64,000 nucleotides of DNA from Streptomyces sp. NBC_00557 (GTDB lineage: Bacteria; Actinomycetota; Actinomycetes; Streptomycetales; Streptomycetaceae), in NCBI RefSeq assembly GCF_036345995.1, contig NZ_CP107796.1, positions 7,316,001 to 7,380,000 of the forward strand, in the 5' to 3' direction. The notes under the pieces are model-generated. The model was not told the origin of the DNA. It worked only from the letters and a program-made list of their open reading frames with translations, and did no database searches. Positions 16,182 through 24,903 of the stretch are shown here, in pieces. Positions within the stretch are counted from its first letter, which is position 1. Each line of letters opens with the position of its first letter. The translations under genes were made by a program, and so were the position numbers.

Positions 16182-16404
16182 GTACCAGGGTGGTCTTCGC
16201 TGCGAGGGCGTGTTCTTGCTCGTGTCGCTGTCGGATCTCCAGCGGGAGCGCACTTCGTCGGCCAGGTCCTCGTCGACGCGCCGAAGGACGTCGTGCCGGC
16301 TCTGCAGGCGCTGCGCGATGAGCAGGTGGAGTCCCGCGCGGTGGTGGACACCGTGGTGGCTCTGCACCGGTGACCGCACCACCGGTGCGGGTGGATGCGC
16401 ACTA
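16179..16404 (-). pseudogene. C-terminal fragment of an unrecognised gene, cut by the IS5-type element
   Basis: On the minus strand a frame of about 70 codons ends RWRSDSDTSKNTPSQ and RRPPWY at 16179. Third positions are mostly G or C, unlike the opposite strand, so this looks like the true tail of a protein (VQSHHGVHHRAGLHLLIAQR ... DVLRRVDEDLADEV). Its upstream part is replaced by the insertion sequence at 16405. Family unknown. Confidence 0.45.
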
Positions 16405-17356
16405 GGGACTGTCCGGCGGGTTACCGGCGCAGCCATAGCCGGATAGCGGTGAGGGTGACCGTGCCGTGGAATACGTATGCTCTTTTGTCGTACCGGGTCG
16501 CCACGGCGCGGAACCCCTTGAGTGCGTTTACGGTGCGCTCGACTTCGTTCCTGCGGGCGTACCGGTCCCGGTCGAAGCTGGTGGGGCGACCGCCCCGGCT
16601 GCCACGCCGCTGACGGTTGGCACGCTGATCCCGGCGCTCGGGGATGGTGTGCCGGATCTGCCGTCGGCGCAGGTAGCGGCGGTTTCGACGCGAGCTGTAC
16701 GCCTTATCGCCGCACACGTGGTCCGGTCGTGTCCGCGGGTGTCCCCCAAACGGGCGAGGGACACGGATTCGGTCCAGGACCGGAATCAACTGCGGTGCAT
16801 CACCCCACTGCCCAGGCGTGACCAGGACAGCCAGCGGACGGCACCCGCCCTCACTGGCCAGATGGATCTTTGTCGTGAGCCCGCCGCGCGAGCGACCGAT
16901 CGCCTCATCGGGGACATGTCGTGCCGGGCGACGGCGTTGTCCCGGAATCCGAGCCGGCCGGTGACGGGCTCCGGCGGCATGCTGGTGCACGCGGCACACC
17001 GTGGAATCCACGCTCACCGCGCTCCAGTCGATCCGACCTTCCGTGTCCGCGTCGGCTTGGACAGCCCGCAGGATTCGCTCCCACGTGCCGTCCGCAGACC
17101 ACCGGCGGTGACGGTCATGGACCGTCTTCCACTTCCCGAACCGCGTGGGCAGGTCCCGCCACGGAACGCCGGTCCGCGGCCGGAAGAAGATGCCGTTGAT
17201 GACAGTGCGGTGATCCTTCCACCGGCCCCCGCGTCCCAGGCTCTTTGGCAGGTGCGGCTCCAATCGAGCCCACTCGCTGTCAGATATGTCGCCCCGTCCC
17301 ACAGCGAACCGAACGATCCGTTGAAGAATCCGTCACGCGATCCGTCGGACACCCCC
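16405..17356 (-). mobile_element. IS5-family insertion sequence, about 952 bp
   Basis: Imperfect terminal inverted repeats: GGGACTGTCCGGCGGGTT at 16405-16422 and, inward from 17356 on the other strand, GGGGGTGTCCGACGGATC (about 13 of 18 identical). It carries one intact transposase gene. The left flank is a truncated gene tail and the right flank begins inside an FMN-binding protein, so the element lies between two broken genes. No target duplication is evident, which suggests rearrangement after insertion. Confidence 0.75.
16421..17302 (-). CDS. IS5-family transposase (DDE)
   Basis: 293 aa, full length and without frameshift. N-terminal DUF4096-like domain ISDSEWARLEPHLPKSLGR and GIFFRPRTGVPWRDLPTRFG; DDE catalytic residues in AVSVDSTVCRVHQH, CGDKAYSSRRNRR, and ARRNEVERTVNALKGFRAVA (Glu). 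It ends at the left inverted repeat (LWLRR). Probably active. It could also mobilise the related 745-bp element at 12935-13679. Confidence 0.93.
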   Translation of the reverse strand: MGRGDISDSEWARLEPHLPKSLGRGGRWKDHRTVINGIFFRPRTGVPWRDLPTRFGKWKTVHDRHRRWSADGTWERILRAVQADADTEGRIDWSAVSVDSTVCRVHQHAAGARHRPARIPGQRRRPARHVPDEAIGRSRGGLTTKIHLASEGGCRPLAVLVTPGQWGDAPQLIPVLDRIRVPRPFGGHPRTRPDHVCGDKAYSSRRNRRYLRRRQIRHTIPERRDQRANRQRRGSRGGRPTSFDRDRYARRNEVERTVNALKGFRAVATRYDKRAYVFHGTVTLTAIRLWLRR

Positions 17357-17740
17357 TGGACCGGCAACAAGCGTCTGGACACCCTGCAGAACGTCGTCGC
17401 CACCGGACGGGCCGGGCTGCTGTCCGTCATCCCGGGCCGCACCACGACGCTCAGTGTGAACGGCCGGGCCTGCGTCTCCACCCGCCGGGAGCTGCTGTCC
17501 CAGCCGACCGCCGTCGGCGAGCCGCCGGCCAGTGCGCTGGTGCTGGGGATCGAGGAGGTCTGCCCGCACTGCCCCAAGTCCCTCCTGCGCAGCGGCGCCT
17601 GGAAGCCGGAGCAGTGGCTGCCGGCGGACGCCCAGCCCACCTCGGCCGAGGTGACGCTGGTCCAGCTGCGGATGCCGGAGCTGACGATCGCCGACATCGA
17701 GCAGGCGGAGGCGGACTCGCTGAAGTACCGGTACGAGTAA
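17357..17740 (+). pseudogene. Pyridoxamine-5'-phosphate-oxidase-like FMN protein, N-terminus removed by the IS
   Basis: About 127 residues directly after the IS end: WTGNKRLDTLQNVVATGRAG, then LLSVIPGRTTTLSVNGRACV, EEVCPHCPKSLLRSGAWKPE and a terminal helix to TAA at 17738. This is the C-terminal two thirds of the MSMEG_1061-type PPOX FMN-binding family (usually about 200 aa). There is no start codon or ribosome binding site after the junction, so it is a remnant. Confidence 0.8.
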
Positions 17741-17744
17741 CGGG

Positions 17745-18245
17745 CCGAACTGCGATTGCTGGACCACCAGACGAAGCCGCAGAACACCACCCCACTGGTC
17801 GACGCGGTCGATGGACCGTCGGGCCGACATGTCGCTCGACGGTGTCGAGGATCTGGCGGGCCTTCGGTCTCAAGCCGCACCGTGCGGAGTTGTTCAAGCC
17901 GTCCACCGACCTGATGTGCACCTGATCGTGGACAACTACGGCACCCACAAGACCGAGCCGGTCCGCAAGCGGCTGCTGGACCACCCCCGGTTCCAGCTGC
18001 ATTTCACCCCGACCGGCTCGTCCTGGCTGAACCTGGTCGGGTGGTGGTCGGCGAGCTGACCTGCAAGAAGCTCCCGCGTGGCGTCCACCGGTCCGTCCCC
18101 GCCCTCGAACGCCGGATCCGCGCTTGGATCAAGGACTGGAAACGCGAACCCCCGCCCGTACGTATGGCACAAGACCGCCGAGCAGAACCTCGACGGTCTC
18201 GCCGGTTACTGCCGACGCGCCAACGTAGGTCGCCAGGGCACGCTG
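17745..18245 (+). pseudogene. IS630-family transposase remnant
   Basis: Pieces of an IS630 transposase are spread over shifted plus-strand frames: a VSRIWRAFGLKPHRAE-like piece in nearby frames, then VHLIVDNYGTHKTEPV, HFTPTGSSWLNLV, then the frame-shifted KKLPRGVHRSVPALERRIRA and a YVWHKTAEQNLDGLAGYC-like end. The N-terminal half is missing. The DNYGTHK motif carries the second catalytic Asp. Inactive. Confidence 0.8.
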
Positions 18246-18275
18246 GATTCGCCTTCGAGGCCGACCACTACCGCA

Positions 18276-18647
18276 CTATCCCGGGCTGCGCGGCGGTAGC
18301 CGCTGTGTGATCCGGTCGAACAAGTCCGTCAGCGGCTCGCTGACGTCCTGACCGAACTCGGACAGCCCGTAGGTGACCTGGGGCGGCGTCGTCGGCTCTA
18401 CCTCCCGCCACACCAAGCCGTCCTGGACCAGCGCGCGCAGGGTCTGAGCGAGCATTTTCTCGCTGATGCCCTGGATGCTGTCGCGCAGCTCGTGGAACCG
18501 AAGGTGGTTGCTCCGCAAGGAGATCAGCACCCAGATACCCCATCTGCTGGTCACGTGGTCGACCACGTCTCGCGCGGGGCAGTCGGTGTGAAACACCTCA
18601 TACCGATCGCCTGTCTCGGCCTGCGTCAGCTGCGCGCCTTCCTTCAT
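18276..18647 (-). CDS. HxlR family transcriptional regulator
   Basis: 123 aa. FHTDCPARDVVDHVTSRWGI with the conserved Cys, LRFHELRDSIQGISEKMLAQ and the wing LVWREVEPTTPPQVTYGLSE. Divergent from the NmrA-like gene at 18740 with 92 bp between; the palindrome CTTAC-N5-GTAAG in that gap is the expected operator. Redox-type HxlR proteins commonly control an adjacent NAD(P)H-binding reductase in this way. Confidence 0.93.
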   Translation of the reverse strand: MKEGAQLTQAETGDRYEVFHTDCPARDVVDHVTSRWGIWVLISLRSNHLRFHELRDSIQGISEKMLAQTLRALVQDGLVWREVEPTTPPQVTYGLSEFGQDVSEPLTDLFDRITQRLPPRSPG

Positions 18648-18673
18648 GTCGGGAGCTTACCCCTGGGTACGTT

Positions 18674-18688
18674 CTTACGAAAAGTAAG
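18674..18688. promoter_or_regulatory. HxlR-type operator between divergent genes
   Basis: CTTAC-GAAAA-GTAAG, perfect 5-bp arms; a longer GCTTAC (18655-18660) may pair with GTAAGC as well. Located centrally in the 92-bp divergent gap. Confidence 0.6.
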
Positions 18689-18739
18689 CCCGCCTCCTAG
18701 CGTCATTTGCCGCAGTGCACAACGGACTAGGAGCTGAAC

Positions 18740-19579
18740 ATGATCGTGGTGACCGGGGCTACCGGGAATGTGGGCCGACCTTTGACGCAGGCCCTGGCCG
18801 AGGCGGGCGAGCAGGTGACGGCGGTGTCGCGGCACGCGGTGGCGATGCCGGACGGAGTCCGGCATGTGACGGCCGACCTGGCTGAGCTGACAAGCCTCAC
18901 ACCCGCGCTGGACGGGGCGAACGCCCTGTTCCTCCTGCTGTCCGGAGAACTGCACGCCCCGGAAGCCAGGCCGGCCGACATCATCGGCCTGGCCGCGGCC
19001 AGGGGGGTCCGCCGGGTCGTCCTGCTGTCTTCGCAGGGCGTGGCGACCAGGCCGCTCGGCCCGTCGCGGGTCGCGATGCGCGCGGTGGAGGACGCGTTGC
19101 GGGAGTCCGGCCTGGACTGGGCCGTCCTGCGACCGGGCGGTTTCGCCTCCAACGCCTTGGCCTGGGCGGAGTCCGTCCGCACGCAGGGGACGGTCGCCGC
19201 GCCCTTCGGCGACGTAGGGGTGCCGGTCATCGACCCGGCGGACATCGCCGAGGTCGCGGCGGCCTGCCTGCTGGACGACCGGCACACCGGCAGGGTGTAC
19301 GAGCTGACCGGGCCGGAGGTCATCACGCCGCGTCAGCAGGCGGAGGCGATCGCCGCCGCGCTCGGCTCGCCTGTACGGTTCCACGAACTCACCCGCGACG
19401 AGGCCAAGGCCACCATGACCCGGTTCGTGCCGGCAGAACTCGCCGACGACACCCTGGACATCATCTCCGCCCCGAACCCCGCCGAACTGCGGATCAGCCC
19501 GGACGTGGAACGAGTCCTCGGCCGCGCCCCGCGCCCCTTCGACGGCTGGGTCGCCCGCAACATCGCCGCTTTCCGCTGA
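18740..19579 (+). CDS. NmrA-like NAD(P)H-binding oxidoreductase (atypical SDR)
   Basis: 279 aa. Rossmann start MIVVTGATGNVGRPLTQAL (GxxGxxG), VVLLSSQGVAT, LRPGGFASNAL and a C-terminal substrate lobe. The active-site Tyr-Lys pair of classical SDRs is absent, as in NmrA/QOR2-like quinone reductases or sensors. The ATG at 18740 follows AGGAGCTGAAC. Regulated by the divergent HxlR protein. Confidence 0.9.
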   Translation: MIVVTGATGNVGRPLTQALAEAGEQVTAVSRHAVAMPDGVRHVTADLAELTSLTPALDGANALFLLLSGELHAPEARPADIIGLAAARGVRRVVLLSSQGVATRPLGPSRVAMRAVEDALRESGLDWAVLRPGGFASNALAWAESVRTQGTVAAPFGDVGVPVIDPADIAEVAAACLLDDRHTGRVYELTGPEVITPRQQAEAIAAALGSPVRFHELTRDEAKATMTRFVPAELADDTLDIISAPNPAELRISPDVERVLGRAPRPFDGWVARNIAAFR

Positions 19580-19878
19580 GGCACCACCCAACCGAATCAC
19601 CAGGCCGCCCACCTCCGTAGTGCCACCGTCGCCGGCGCGCGAGGTACTGGGCCGGGCAGGCGGCCCTCAGAGCAGGTCCTGCAGAACAGACCGTCGCAGG
19701 GCCGGCCACGCAGTGCCGCACGCCGTCGACCGCGCAGAGTCCACGTCTGAAGCTCGCGCGGCTGCGCCTGCCGGCCACGGCTGCTGTCCGCCGACTCCGG
19801 TCCGGCGGTATGCGGCATCGCGGCCGAGCCGTTCCTGCTGCGCGCAGTCGTAACGGCCGATCCATCACGGCTGTCCGG
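19580..19878. other. No gene seen
   Basis: About 300 bp after the NmrA-like gene. Frames are irregular with poor third-position bias; probably decayed sequence. Confidence 0.4.
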
Positions 19879-20093
19879 TCACCGGCATCTGCTCCGGATC
19901 TCCTCCAGGCAGCCCACGAAGGCGGTCTCGTCCCGGCCGGAGTCGAGGAACGCGCCGACTGCTGGGGGGCGGAGGCGACGCGGGTCTGCCACACCTGGAC
20001 GGCCTCGCACAGCCCGGCGAGGGAGAACGCCCGGCGCGACTCCTTCAGCGCCGCCGCCCACTCACGCTCGAAGGCCGGCACCCACCGCAGCAC
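19879..20093 (-). pseudogene. Remnant of a small Streptomyces-type helical protein (DUF6247-like)
   Basis: The minus strand reads FEREWAAALKESRRAFSLAG, LCEAVQVWQTRVASAP and, in another frame, GAFLDSGRDETAFVG before a stop. The order and wording resemble the small DUF6247-like proteins common in this genus, but a frameshift divides the two parts and there is no start region. Identification from memory, moderate. Confidence 0.4.
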
Positions 20094-20099
20094 TCAACG

Positions 20100-20363
20100 G
20101 TGGCGCGCCAGCCGGGGTTCCACGCGGAGCGGGCCAGCCGCAGCGTCGCCTGGGGCGAGCCGCTGTGCCGAACCGCGTTGGTCACGAGCTCCGAGACCAC
20201 CACGCCTGTGCTTTCCGCCGCCTCGCCGTCGAGCTCCCACTCGGCCAGCCGGGCCCGGGTGAATGCTCCGCCGCGCGCGGCCCTTGCGCTCGGATGGGCT
20301 GAGCTCCGTGCTGAGCAGGGACAGGGCGGATCCGGCAGCCCGGTCCGCCTCCGAGCACGGCAT
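20100..20363 (-). pseudogene. Broken RsbW-like ATP-binding (HATPase) regulator gene
   Basis: From the ATG at 20363 the chain begins MPCSEADRAAG and LSTELSPSERKG; after a frameshift it continues AFTRARLAEWELDGEAAEST and GVVVSELVTNAVRHSG, the N-box region of anti-sigma-factor-type HATPases. The G1/G2 boxes that should follow are missing, since the frame enters other sequence after ATLRLA. Non-functional. Confidence 0.65.
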
Positions 20364-20436
20364 GCGTCGCCCCCGGGGACGCGGTGCCCCCACGAGGTTG
20401 CACTCGTCTCCGTGCGATGCGCCACACTCAGTTATG

Positions 20437-20454
20437 TTGTGCACAATTTAATTG
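20437..20454 (+). promoter_or_regulatory. Overlapping palindromes upstream of the catalase-like gene
   Basis: TTGTGCACAA (20437-20446, perfect) overlaps CAATTTAATTG (20444-20454, perfect around one central T). The second resembles the OhrR box ACAATT-AATTGT. It is an AT-rich island about 50 bp before the ATG, suitable for a MarR/OhrR-type peroxide-sensing repressor. Confidence 0.5.
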
Positions 20455-20500
20455 CTCGCTATCGTCATTGATCGACCCCACCGCACAGGGAGGCAGCACC

Positions 20501-21613
20501 ATGGATCCCGTCCGCTACGAGGACTACCGCCCCATCGAACGTCCGGGCTACCAGGAAGAGTTGGATGCAGTCGTCGCCCAGGTGGCGCGTCGTACTCGTG
20601 CCTCGGTCGAGCGCGAGGCCGTCGGCGGCGCTGTCCGCACTGCCCACGGAAAGACCTACGGCCTCCTCAGGGCCACGGTCACGGTTGGTGACAACCGTGG
20701 CGTCTACAGGCAGGGCATCTTCGCCCGGCCTACCGTGTACGACGCCGTCGTCCGTTACTCGAACGGCTTGGGCCACCAGCGCCCCGACCACCAGTTGGGC
20801 GCGGCGTGCGGAATGGGCATCAAGCTGTTCGGCGTCGCCGGTCCGTCGCTGCTGGACGACGAGCGAGACAGCGGGACGTTCGACCTCAACCTGATCAACA
20901 ACGACGTCTTCTTCGCGAACACCGCCTACGACTACATGGTGATCGAGGAATTGTTCGCCGAACTGCCCGAGGCCCTCGTGGACCCGGCCCGCCGCAAGAC
21001 CTGGATGGCGGAGTTCCTGACCCGCCGGCAGACGCTCACCGATCCCGGCAGCTGGCTGTGGGACGAACTGTTCGCCATGCTGTCGTTCACGGCCGTCCCG
21101 CGCCGGAACCTGCTGTCGTACACCTACAACAGCATGGGCGCCTTCCGGTACGGCGACCACATCGCCAAGATCCGAACCGTGCCGACCGCCGCATCCCTGG
21201 CTTCCCTCACGCACCAGATGGTGGACGTGCGCGCGGACAACGAGGCGTTCCGCCGCACCCTGGTGGCCGAGGCCGCGGAGCGAGACCACTCCTTCGAGCT
21301 CCAGGTCCAGATCAACACCGATCTGGCCCGCATGCCGGTGGACAACACGTCCGTCAAGTGGCCCGAGGACCTGTCCCCCTGGGTGACGGTCGCCCGGGTG
21401 GATCTCCCGCGCCAGGACATCGGCGGGGACGACAACCTGGCGGCCGCCGACGCCACCTCGATCACGCCGTGGCGATCGCGCGAGGAACACCGGCCCCTCG
21501 GCGAGATCCAGCGGGTCCGGCAGGAGGTGTACCGGCGCTCGTCCATCGAACGGCACCGCATCAACGGGCAAGAGCGGCGCGAACCGGTCAGCAGCGCGCA
21601 ATTGCTCGGCTGA
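20501..21613 (+). CDS. Catalase-family heme protein
   Basis: 370 aa from the ATG at 20501, which follows AGGGAGGCAGCACC. Catalase-fold features: HGKTYGLLRATVTV, the VRYSNGLG segment near the heme pocket, GMGIKLFGVAG and DLNLINNDVFF. It lacks the full length (about 480-500 aa) of monofunctional catalases and belongs to the shorter catalase-like group, some of whose members act as peroxidases; the reaction here is not certain. The palindromes upstream suggest oxidative induction. A 20-bp palindrome overlaps its stop. Confidence 0.85.
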   Translation: MDPVRYEDYRPIERPGYQEELDAVVAQVARRTRASVEREAVGGAVRTAHGKTYGLLRATVTVGDNRGVYRQGIFARPTVYDAVVRYSNGLGHQRPDHQLGAACGMGIKLFGVAGPSLLDDERDSGTFDLNLINNDVFFANTAYDYMVIEELFAELPEALVDPARRKTWMAEFLTRRQTLTDPGSWLWDELFAMLSFTAVPRRNLLSYTYNSMGAFRYGDHIAKIRTVPTAASLASLTHQMVDVRADNEAFRRTLVAEAAERDHSFELQVQINTDLARMPVDNTSVKWPEDLSPWVTVARVDLPRQDIGGDDNLAAADATSITPWRSREEHRPLGEIQRVRQEVYRRSSIERHRINGQERREPVSSAQLLG

Positions 21614-21626
21614 GCCGGCTCAGCCG
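21607..21626 (+). terminator. 20-bp perfect palindrome over the catalase stop codon
   Basis: CGGCTGAGCC followed by GGCTCAGCCG; it includes the TGA at 21611-21613. It can fold into a tight hairpin, so a plausible terminator in either direction. Confidence 0.5.
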
Positions 21627-21949
21627 TGTCCTGCCCCGCCTGCGCCGGCCGCACTCGGGAAGCGGAGCGGGCAAAGGTCACTGGGCGGTGTTCGGCCCGG
21701 AATGCCCGCCCGACTGCCTCGCGGCCTCCTGTGGGCCCGCCCCGTCAGGCCGCGATGGCGGTGATGCCGCGGGGGCGGAGCCCTGGGAAGGGACACCGGG
21801 CCAGGGCACGACGGCGCCGGACACCCGGCGATTCAGGCCGTCGTCCGCACGGCCTGGCCGTTCCCGGAACGGGCCGCCTGAGGGCGCCCTACCCGGCTGC
21901 GGAAGGTCCTGCCGCGGCAGACCGGACGAGTCGGGTCTGCGCAGGAGGA
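21627..21949. other. No gene seen
   Basis: About 320 bp between the convergent catalase and alcohol dehydrogenase genes. No recognisable protein in any frame. Confidence 0.45.
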
Positions 21950-23002
21950 TCAGCGGGTGGGGTCGAGAAGGATCTTGCGGACGCCGTCGGAGCGGCCTGC
22001 GAACAGTTCGTACGCCGCCGGGCCTTCGGAGAGGGCGAAGCGGTGGGAGACCACGACCTCGGGCTTGATCCGGCCGGCGCGTGTGAGGGCGATCAGGGGA
22101 GGGAGTTCGTAGTGCACCGAGCACAGCCCGATGGCGAACTCCAGTTCCTTGATCTGCGCCAGTCCCATGTGGAAGGGGAATGCCTTGCTCTGGCTGACCC
22201 CGATGACGCTGACCCGCCCGGCCTGCCGGACGGCCTTGAGGGCGAGCTCGATGGTGGCGTCCGAGCCCACGGCCTCCACCACGGCGTCCGGCCCGCGTCC
22301 GCCGGTCATGTCCCGTATGGCAGTCCGTGCGTCCTCGCCCTCGACCGGCTCGACACCCAGGGTGGCGGCGAAGGCGCGGCGCTCCGTGACCAGGTCCGCG
22401 CCCAGCACCCGTGCGGCGCCCATCGCGAAGGCGGCTTGGGCGGCCATGAGGCCGACCGGGCCGAGGCCGATGACCAGGACGGTCTCGCCGGGCTGGATGC
22501 GGGCTCGGCGGCAGCCGTACCAGGCCGTGGGGGCGTTGTCCGTCAGCACGATGGCGGCCTCGTCGGAGATGCCCTCGGGCACGTGCACCAGATTGACGTC
22601 GGCGTAGGGCACCGCCAGGGCCTGAGCCTGGCTGCCCGGGAGCTTCGGGCTCACTCCGTAGCAGAGGTCCGTGCTGGACGTGGCGCGCTCGCACCGGGCG
22701 GTGAACCCGGCCGCGCACGACCGGCACTGCGCACAGCCGACGGAGGCGGGCACCAGAACCCGGTCGCCGGGCCTGAATCGGGTGACCTGGCCGCCGGTGT
22801 CGACGACCACGCCGACGCATTCGTGCCCCGGTGTGTAGCCCAGTTCCTGGCTGAACGGGTTGCCGCGGTAGATGTGCAGGTCGCTGCCGCAGATGCCGGC
22901 CGCGGTCACCTGCACCACCGCGTCGGTGGGGCTGGTGACGGCCGGGTCGGGGGCATCCCCGTAGCGGATGTCGTGACGGCCGTGGTAAGTCAGTGCCTTC
23001 AC
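21950..23002 (-). CDS. Zinc-dependent alcohol dehydrogenase (MDR family)
   Basis: 350 aa. Catalytic zinc site: GICGSDLHIYRG (Cys) and TPGHECVGVV (His-Glu); structural zinc lobe CAQCRSCAAGFTARC. Rossmann motif VLVIGLGPVGLMAAQ. The pattern fits zinc alcohol dehydrogenases of the threonine/formaldehyde dehydrogenase branch, acting on an unknown alcohol with NAD(P). Downstream gene of a broken NADP oxidoreductase on the same strand. Confidence 0.92.
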   Translation of the reverse strand: MKALTYHGRHDIRYGDAPDPAVTSPTDAVVQVTAAGICGSDLHIYRGNPFSQELGYTPGHECVGVVVDTGGQVTRFRPGDRVLVPASVGCAQCRSCAAGFTARCERATSSTDLCYGVSPKLPGSQAQALAVPYADVNLVHVPEGISDEAAIVLTDNAPTAWYGCRRARIQPGETVLVIGLGPVGLMAAQAAFAMGAARVLGADLVTERRAFAATLGVEPVEGEDARTAIRDMTGGRGPDAVVEAVGSDATIELALKAVRQAGRVSVIGVSQSKAFPFHMGLAQIKELEFAIGLCSVHYELPPLIALTRAGRIKPEVVVSHRFALSEGPAAYELFAGRSDGVRKILLDPTR

Positions 23003-23026
23003 CGGATTTCTCTCTCCTCGGTCCGG

Positions 23027-23404
23027 TCAGTCCGCGGTCTTCAAGACCGTCTGGCAGGCGGCCGCTGGGCCGGCCTCGGTCACACCGCGCCCGTCCGACA
23101 CGCAGCACTCGGGCGCGCCGAACGCGCCCGGCACTTGGTTGTCGACCGCGAACCCGGAGCGCCGGGAGGCGATCACCTTCCCACCGCACCGGCGCGCATC
23201 ACCTCGCCGACCCCCACCGGGCGGACGCGGTACCTGGCCCGCGTTCATCCAGCCGCGCATCGCCGGCTCGGCCGGCAGACAGAGCACCTGCACCAGGAAC
23301 TTCCCGCCTGGCTGCCCGGTCGGCTCCTCGACGTGCTCCCGGTCGGTGGGCCGCGGCTCTCCCACGGGATGTGCGAGGCGCACCTGGCGGCTGTTTCCGC
23401 TCAT
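23027..23404 (-). pseudogene. NADP-dependent oxidoreductase (CurA-like MDR), N-terminal remnant
   Basis: AAGGAG lies about 10 nt before the ATG at 23404. The chain MSGNSRQVRLAHPVG, GKFLVQVLCLPAEPAMRGWM, GKVIASRRSGFAVDN and VSDGRGVTEA follows the N-terminal domain of zinc-less NADP-dependent oxidoreductases (full length about 335 aa), then stops after 125 residues, before the Rossmann domain. Several expected residues are deleted. Non-functional remnant in front of the zinc alcohol dehydrogenase. Confidence 0.75.
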
Positions 23405-23514
23405 CCCCGGCGGCTCCTTCGACGGTCGCGTTGGATCGGCGGTCGGCATGCCCGGCAGGATGTCGTGTCGTGCACCGGCGCTCCTGTATGGCATACCGTC
23501 CAGTTGGTATGTAC

Positions 23515-24279
23515 GGTGAGCGTACGGGTGCCGTGCCCTCCTCGACAACCCCCGCGTCGATCTGCGGCAGGCCGAGGCCGCCCTCGACTACCGGTTGTCC
23601 GGCCACCCCATGGCCGTCGAGGGCTGGCTCCACGGCGCCACGGGGGCCACCGGCGCCACCGCCGTCTTCGGCCGGCTGGCTTCGCTGCTGTCCACGGCCC
23701 TGCGTGCCCAGGGCCGTCCCCTGCTGGTCCACACCGTCGAGGCCGGGGCCCGCATCTGGCCGGCCGTCAGGCCCGGCTGCCCGGTGGACCCCGACACCGT
23801 CGCCGCTGGACTGGCCGACGCCGCGCTGCCGCTGCGTCTTGCCCTCGGCATCGTCCGCCCGGGACTCGACGGCTTCCGTCGCAGCGCCCGCGCCGCTGCC
23901 CGCGCCAAGACCCTCGCCCTCTCCGCGGGGCCGGCACTCCCGAAGTGGTGGCCTTCGCCCGTGTCGCCCCGGTCGCCCTCCTGGTGGAGGAGCCCCGCGA
24001 ACTGGCGACTTCGTCTTCGACACCCTTGGCGAGCTCGCCGTGGACGACCGCCGCCGCGAAGTTCTCCGCGAGACGCTCCGCGTCTTCCTCGCCACCCATC
24101 GCAGCTACGCCGCCACCGCGGACCAGCTGATGGTGCACCGCAACACCGTCCACTACCGTGTCCAGAGCGCCGTCGACCGCTACCACCTTGGCCTCGACGC
24201 CAACGCCTTCGACCTCCACTTCGCTCTCACGATCTGCCGCTGGCACGGGGCCAAGGTCCTGCGATCCGAACCCAAATGA
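23515..24279 (+). pseudogene. PucR-type regulator, 5'-truncated with two frameshifts
   Basis: Coding similarity runs through three plus frames: LRQAEAALDYRLSGHPMAVE up to LALSAGPALP; after a shift near 23940, EVVAFARVAPVALLVEEPRE; after another near 24005, GDFVFDTLGELAVDDRRREV to the end. The last part holds the PucR C-terminal HTH (YAATADQLMVHRNTVHYRVQ). The N-terminal sensory part is missing: the frame is closed by a stop just upstream of 23515. The gene cannot make a full protein as read. Confidence 0.78.
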
Positions 24280-24684
24280 CAGAGCACGCGGCGCTCGATC
24301 GTGCGCCGGCGGAGCCTGGAGGCTCAAGCCGTGCCGTCGCGGGCAGCGCTGCCGGGCGTCCTGCCACGACCGGCACCGCCGTCGACCCCGGGATCCCTGG
24401 CCCGCTGACGCCGGCCATGTGGTCCGCGTTATGAGGGCACAACGTGTGTTGTCGCCGTTGACCTCGCTCTCATCCAGTGCCGATCTCCTTCGCGACTTCG
24501 AGGTTGGTCATCCGCGCCGCGACGGCTGTCCAGCGGTTCGCTGCGGGGGCGTATGCCGTGTTGCCGGGCTCCATGCTGGACGCACCGAGCCGGACGTGGG
24601 TCGGACACTGCGCAGCCGTCACACCGCGCCATCGGGGCAGTGAACGGCGGAATGAAGCAGGTCGGCCGGCACCCGGTCCGCGTG
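24280..24684. other. No intact gene; decayed sequence
   Basis: About 400 bp. Only short disconnected coding-like pieces are visible, for example a minus-strand end reading TNLEVAKEIGTG. Nothing assignable. Confidence 0.4.
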
Positions 24685-24903
24685 TCATCGACCCCGTGCT
24701 GATTCCGCCCTGGCTTCGACGGTTGGAATCGCGGAAAACCGCAGTTCCCAGCCCTGAGCGAATGAGTCGTCGTACCACTCGATGGTCGTGCCGATGAGGC
24801 TGGCGGCGACGATTCTGGGGAGGTCGGCGGGGGGGGGGAGCGGTGTTCGGGGATGCCGTGTGCCACTTCCTCGTGTGCGGTGGGGACGGGTACGTGTCGG
24901 CAC
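24685..24903 (-). pseudogene. N-terminal remnant of an MFS (metabolite:H+ symporter type) transporter
   Basis: The minus strand reads RIVAASLIGTTIEWYD, the very characteristic first-helix motif of MHS-type major facilitator transporters (GTTIEWYD followed by FF and the rest of helix 1). Here it is followed by unrelated residues (DSFAQGWELRF). A run of ten G (24829-24838 on the plus strand) lies just before the motif. Only the N-terminal stub remains. Confidence 0.55.

Noticed and set aside
21626..24130. Very long plus-strand open frame (over 800 codons) opposite the zinc alcohol dehydrogenase
   Set aside because: It is the antisense of a clear MDR gene and crosses the pseudogenes; composition is Arg/Pro/Gly rich, and it is open only because of high GC.
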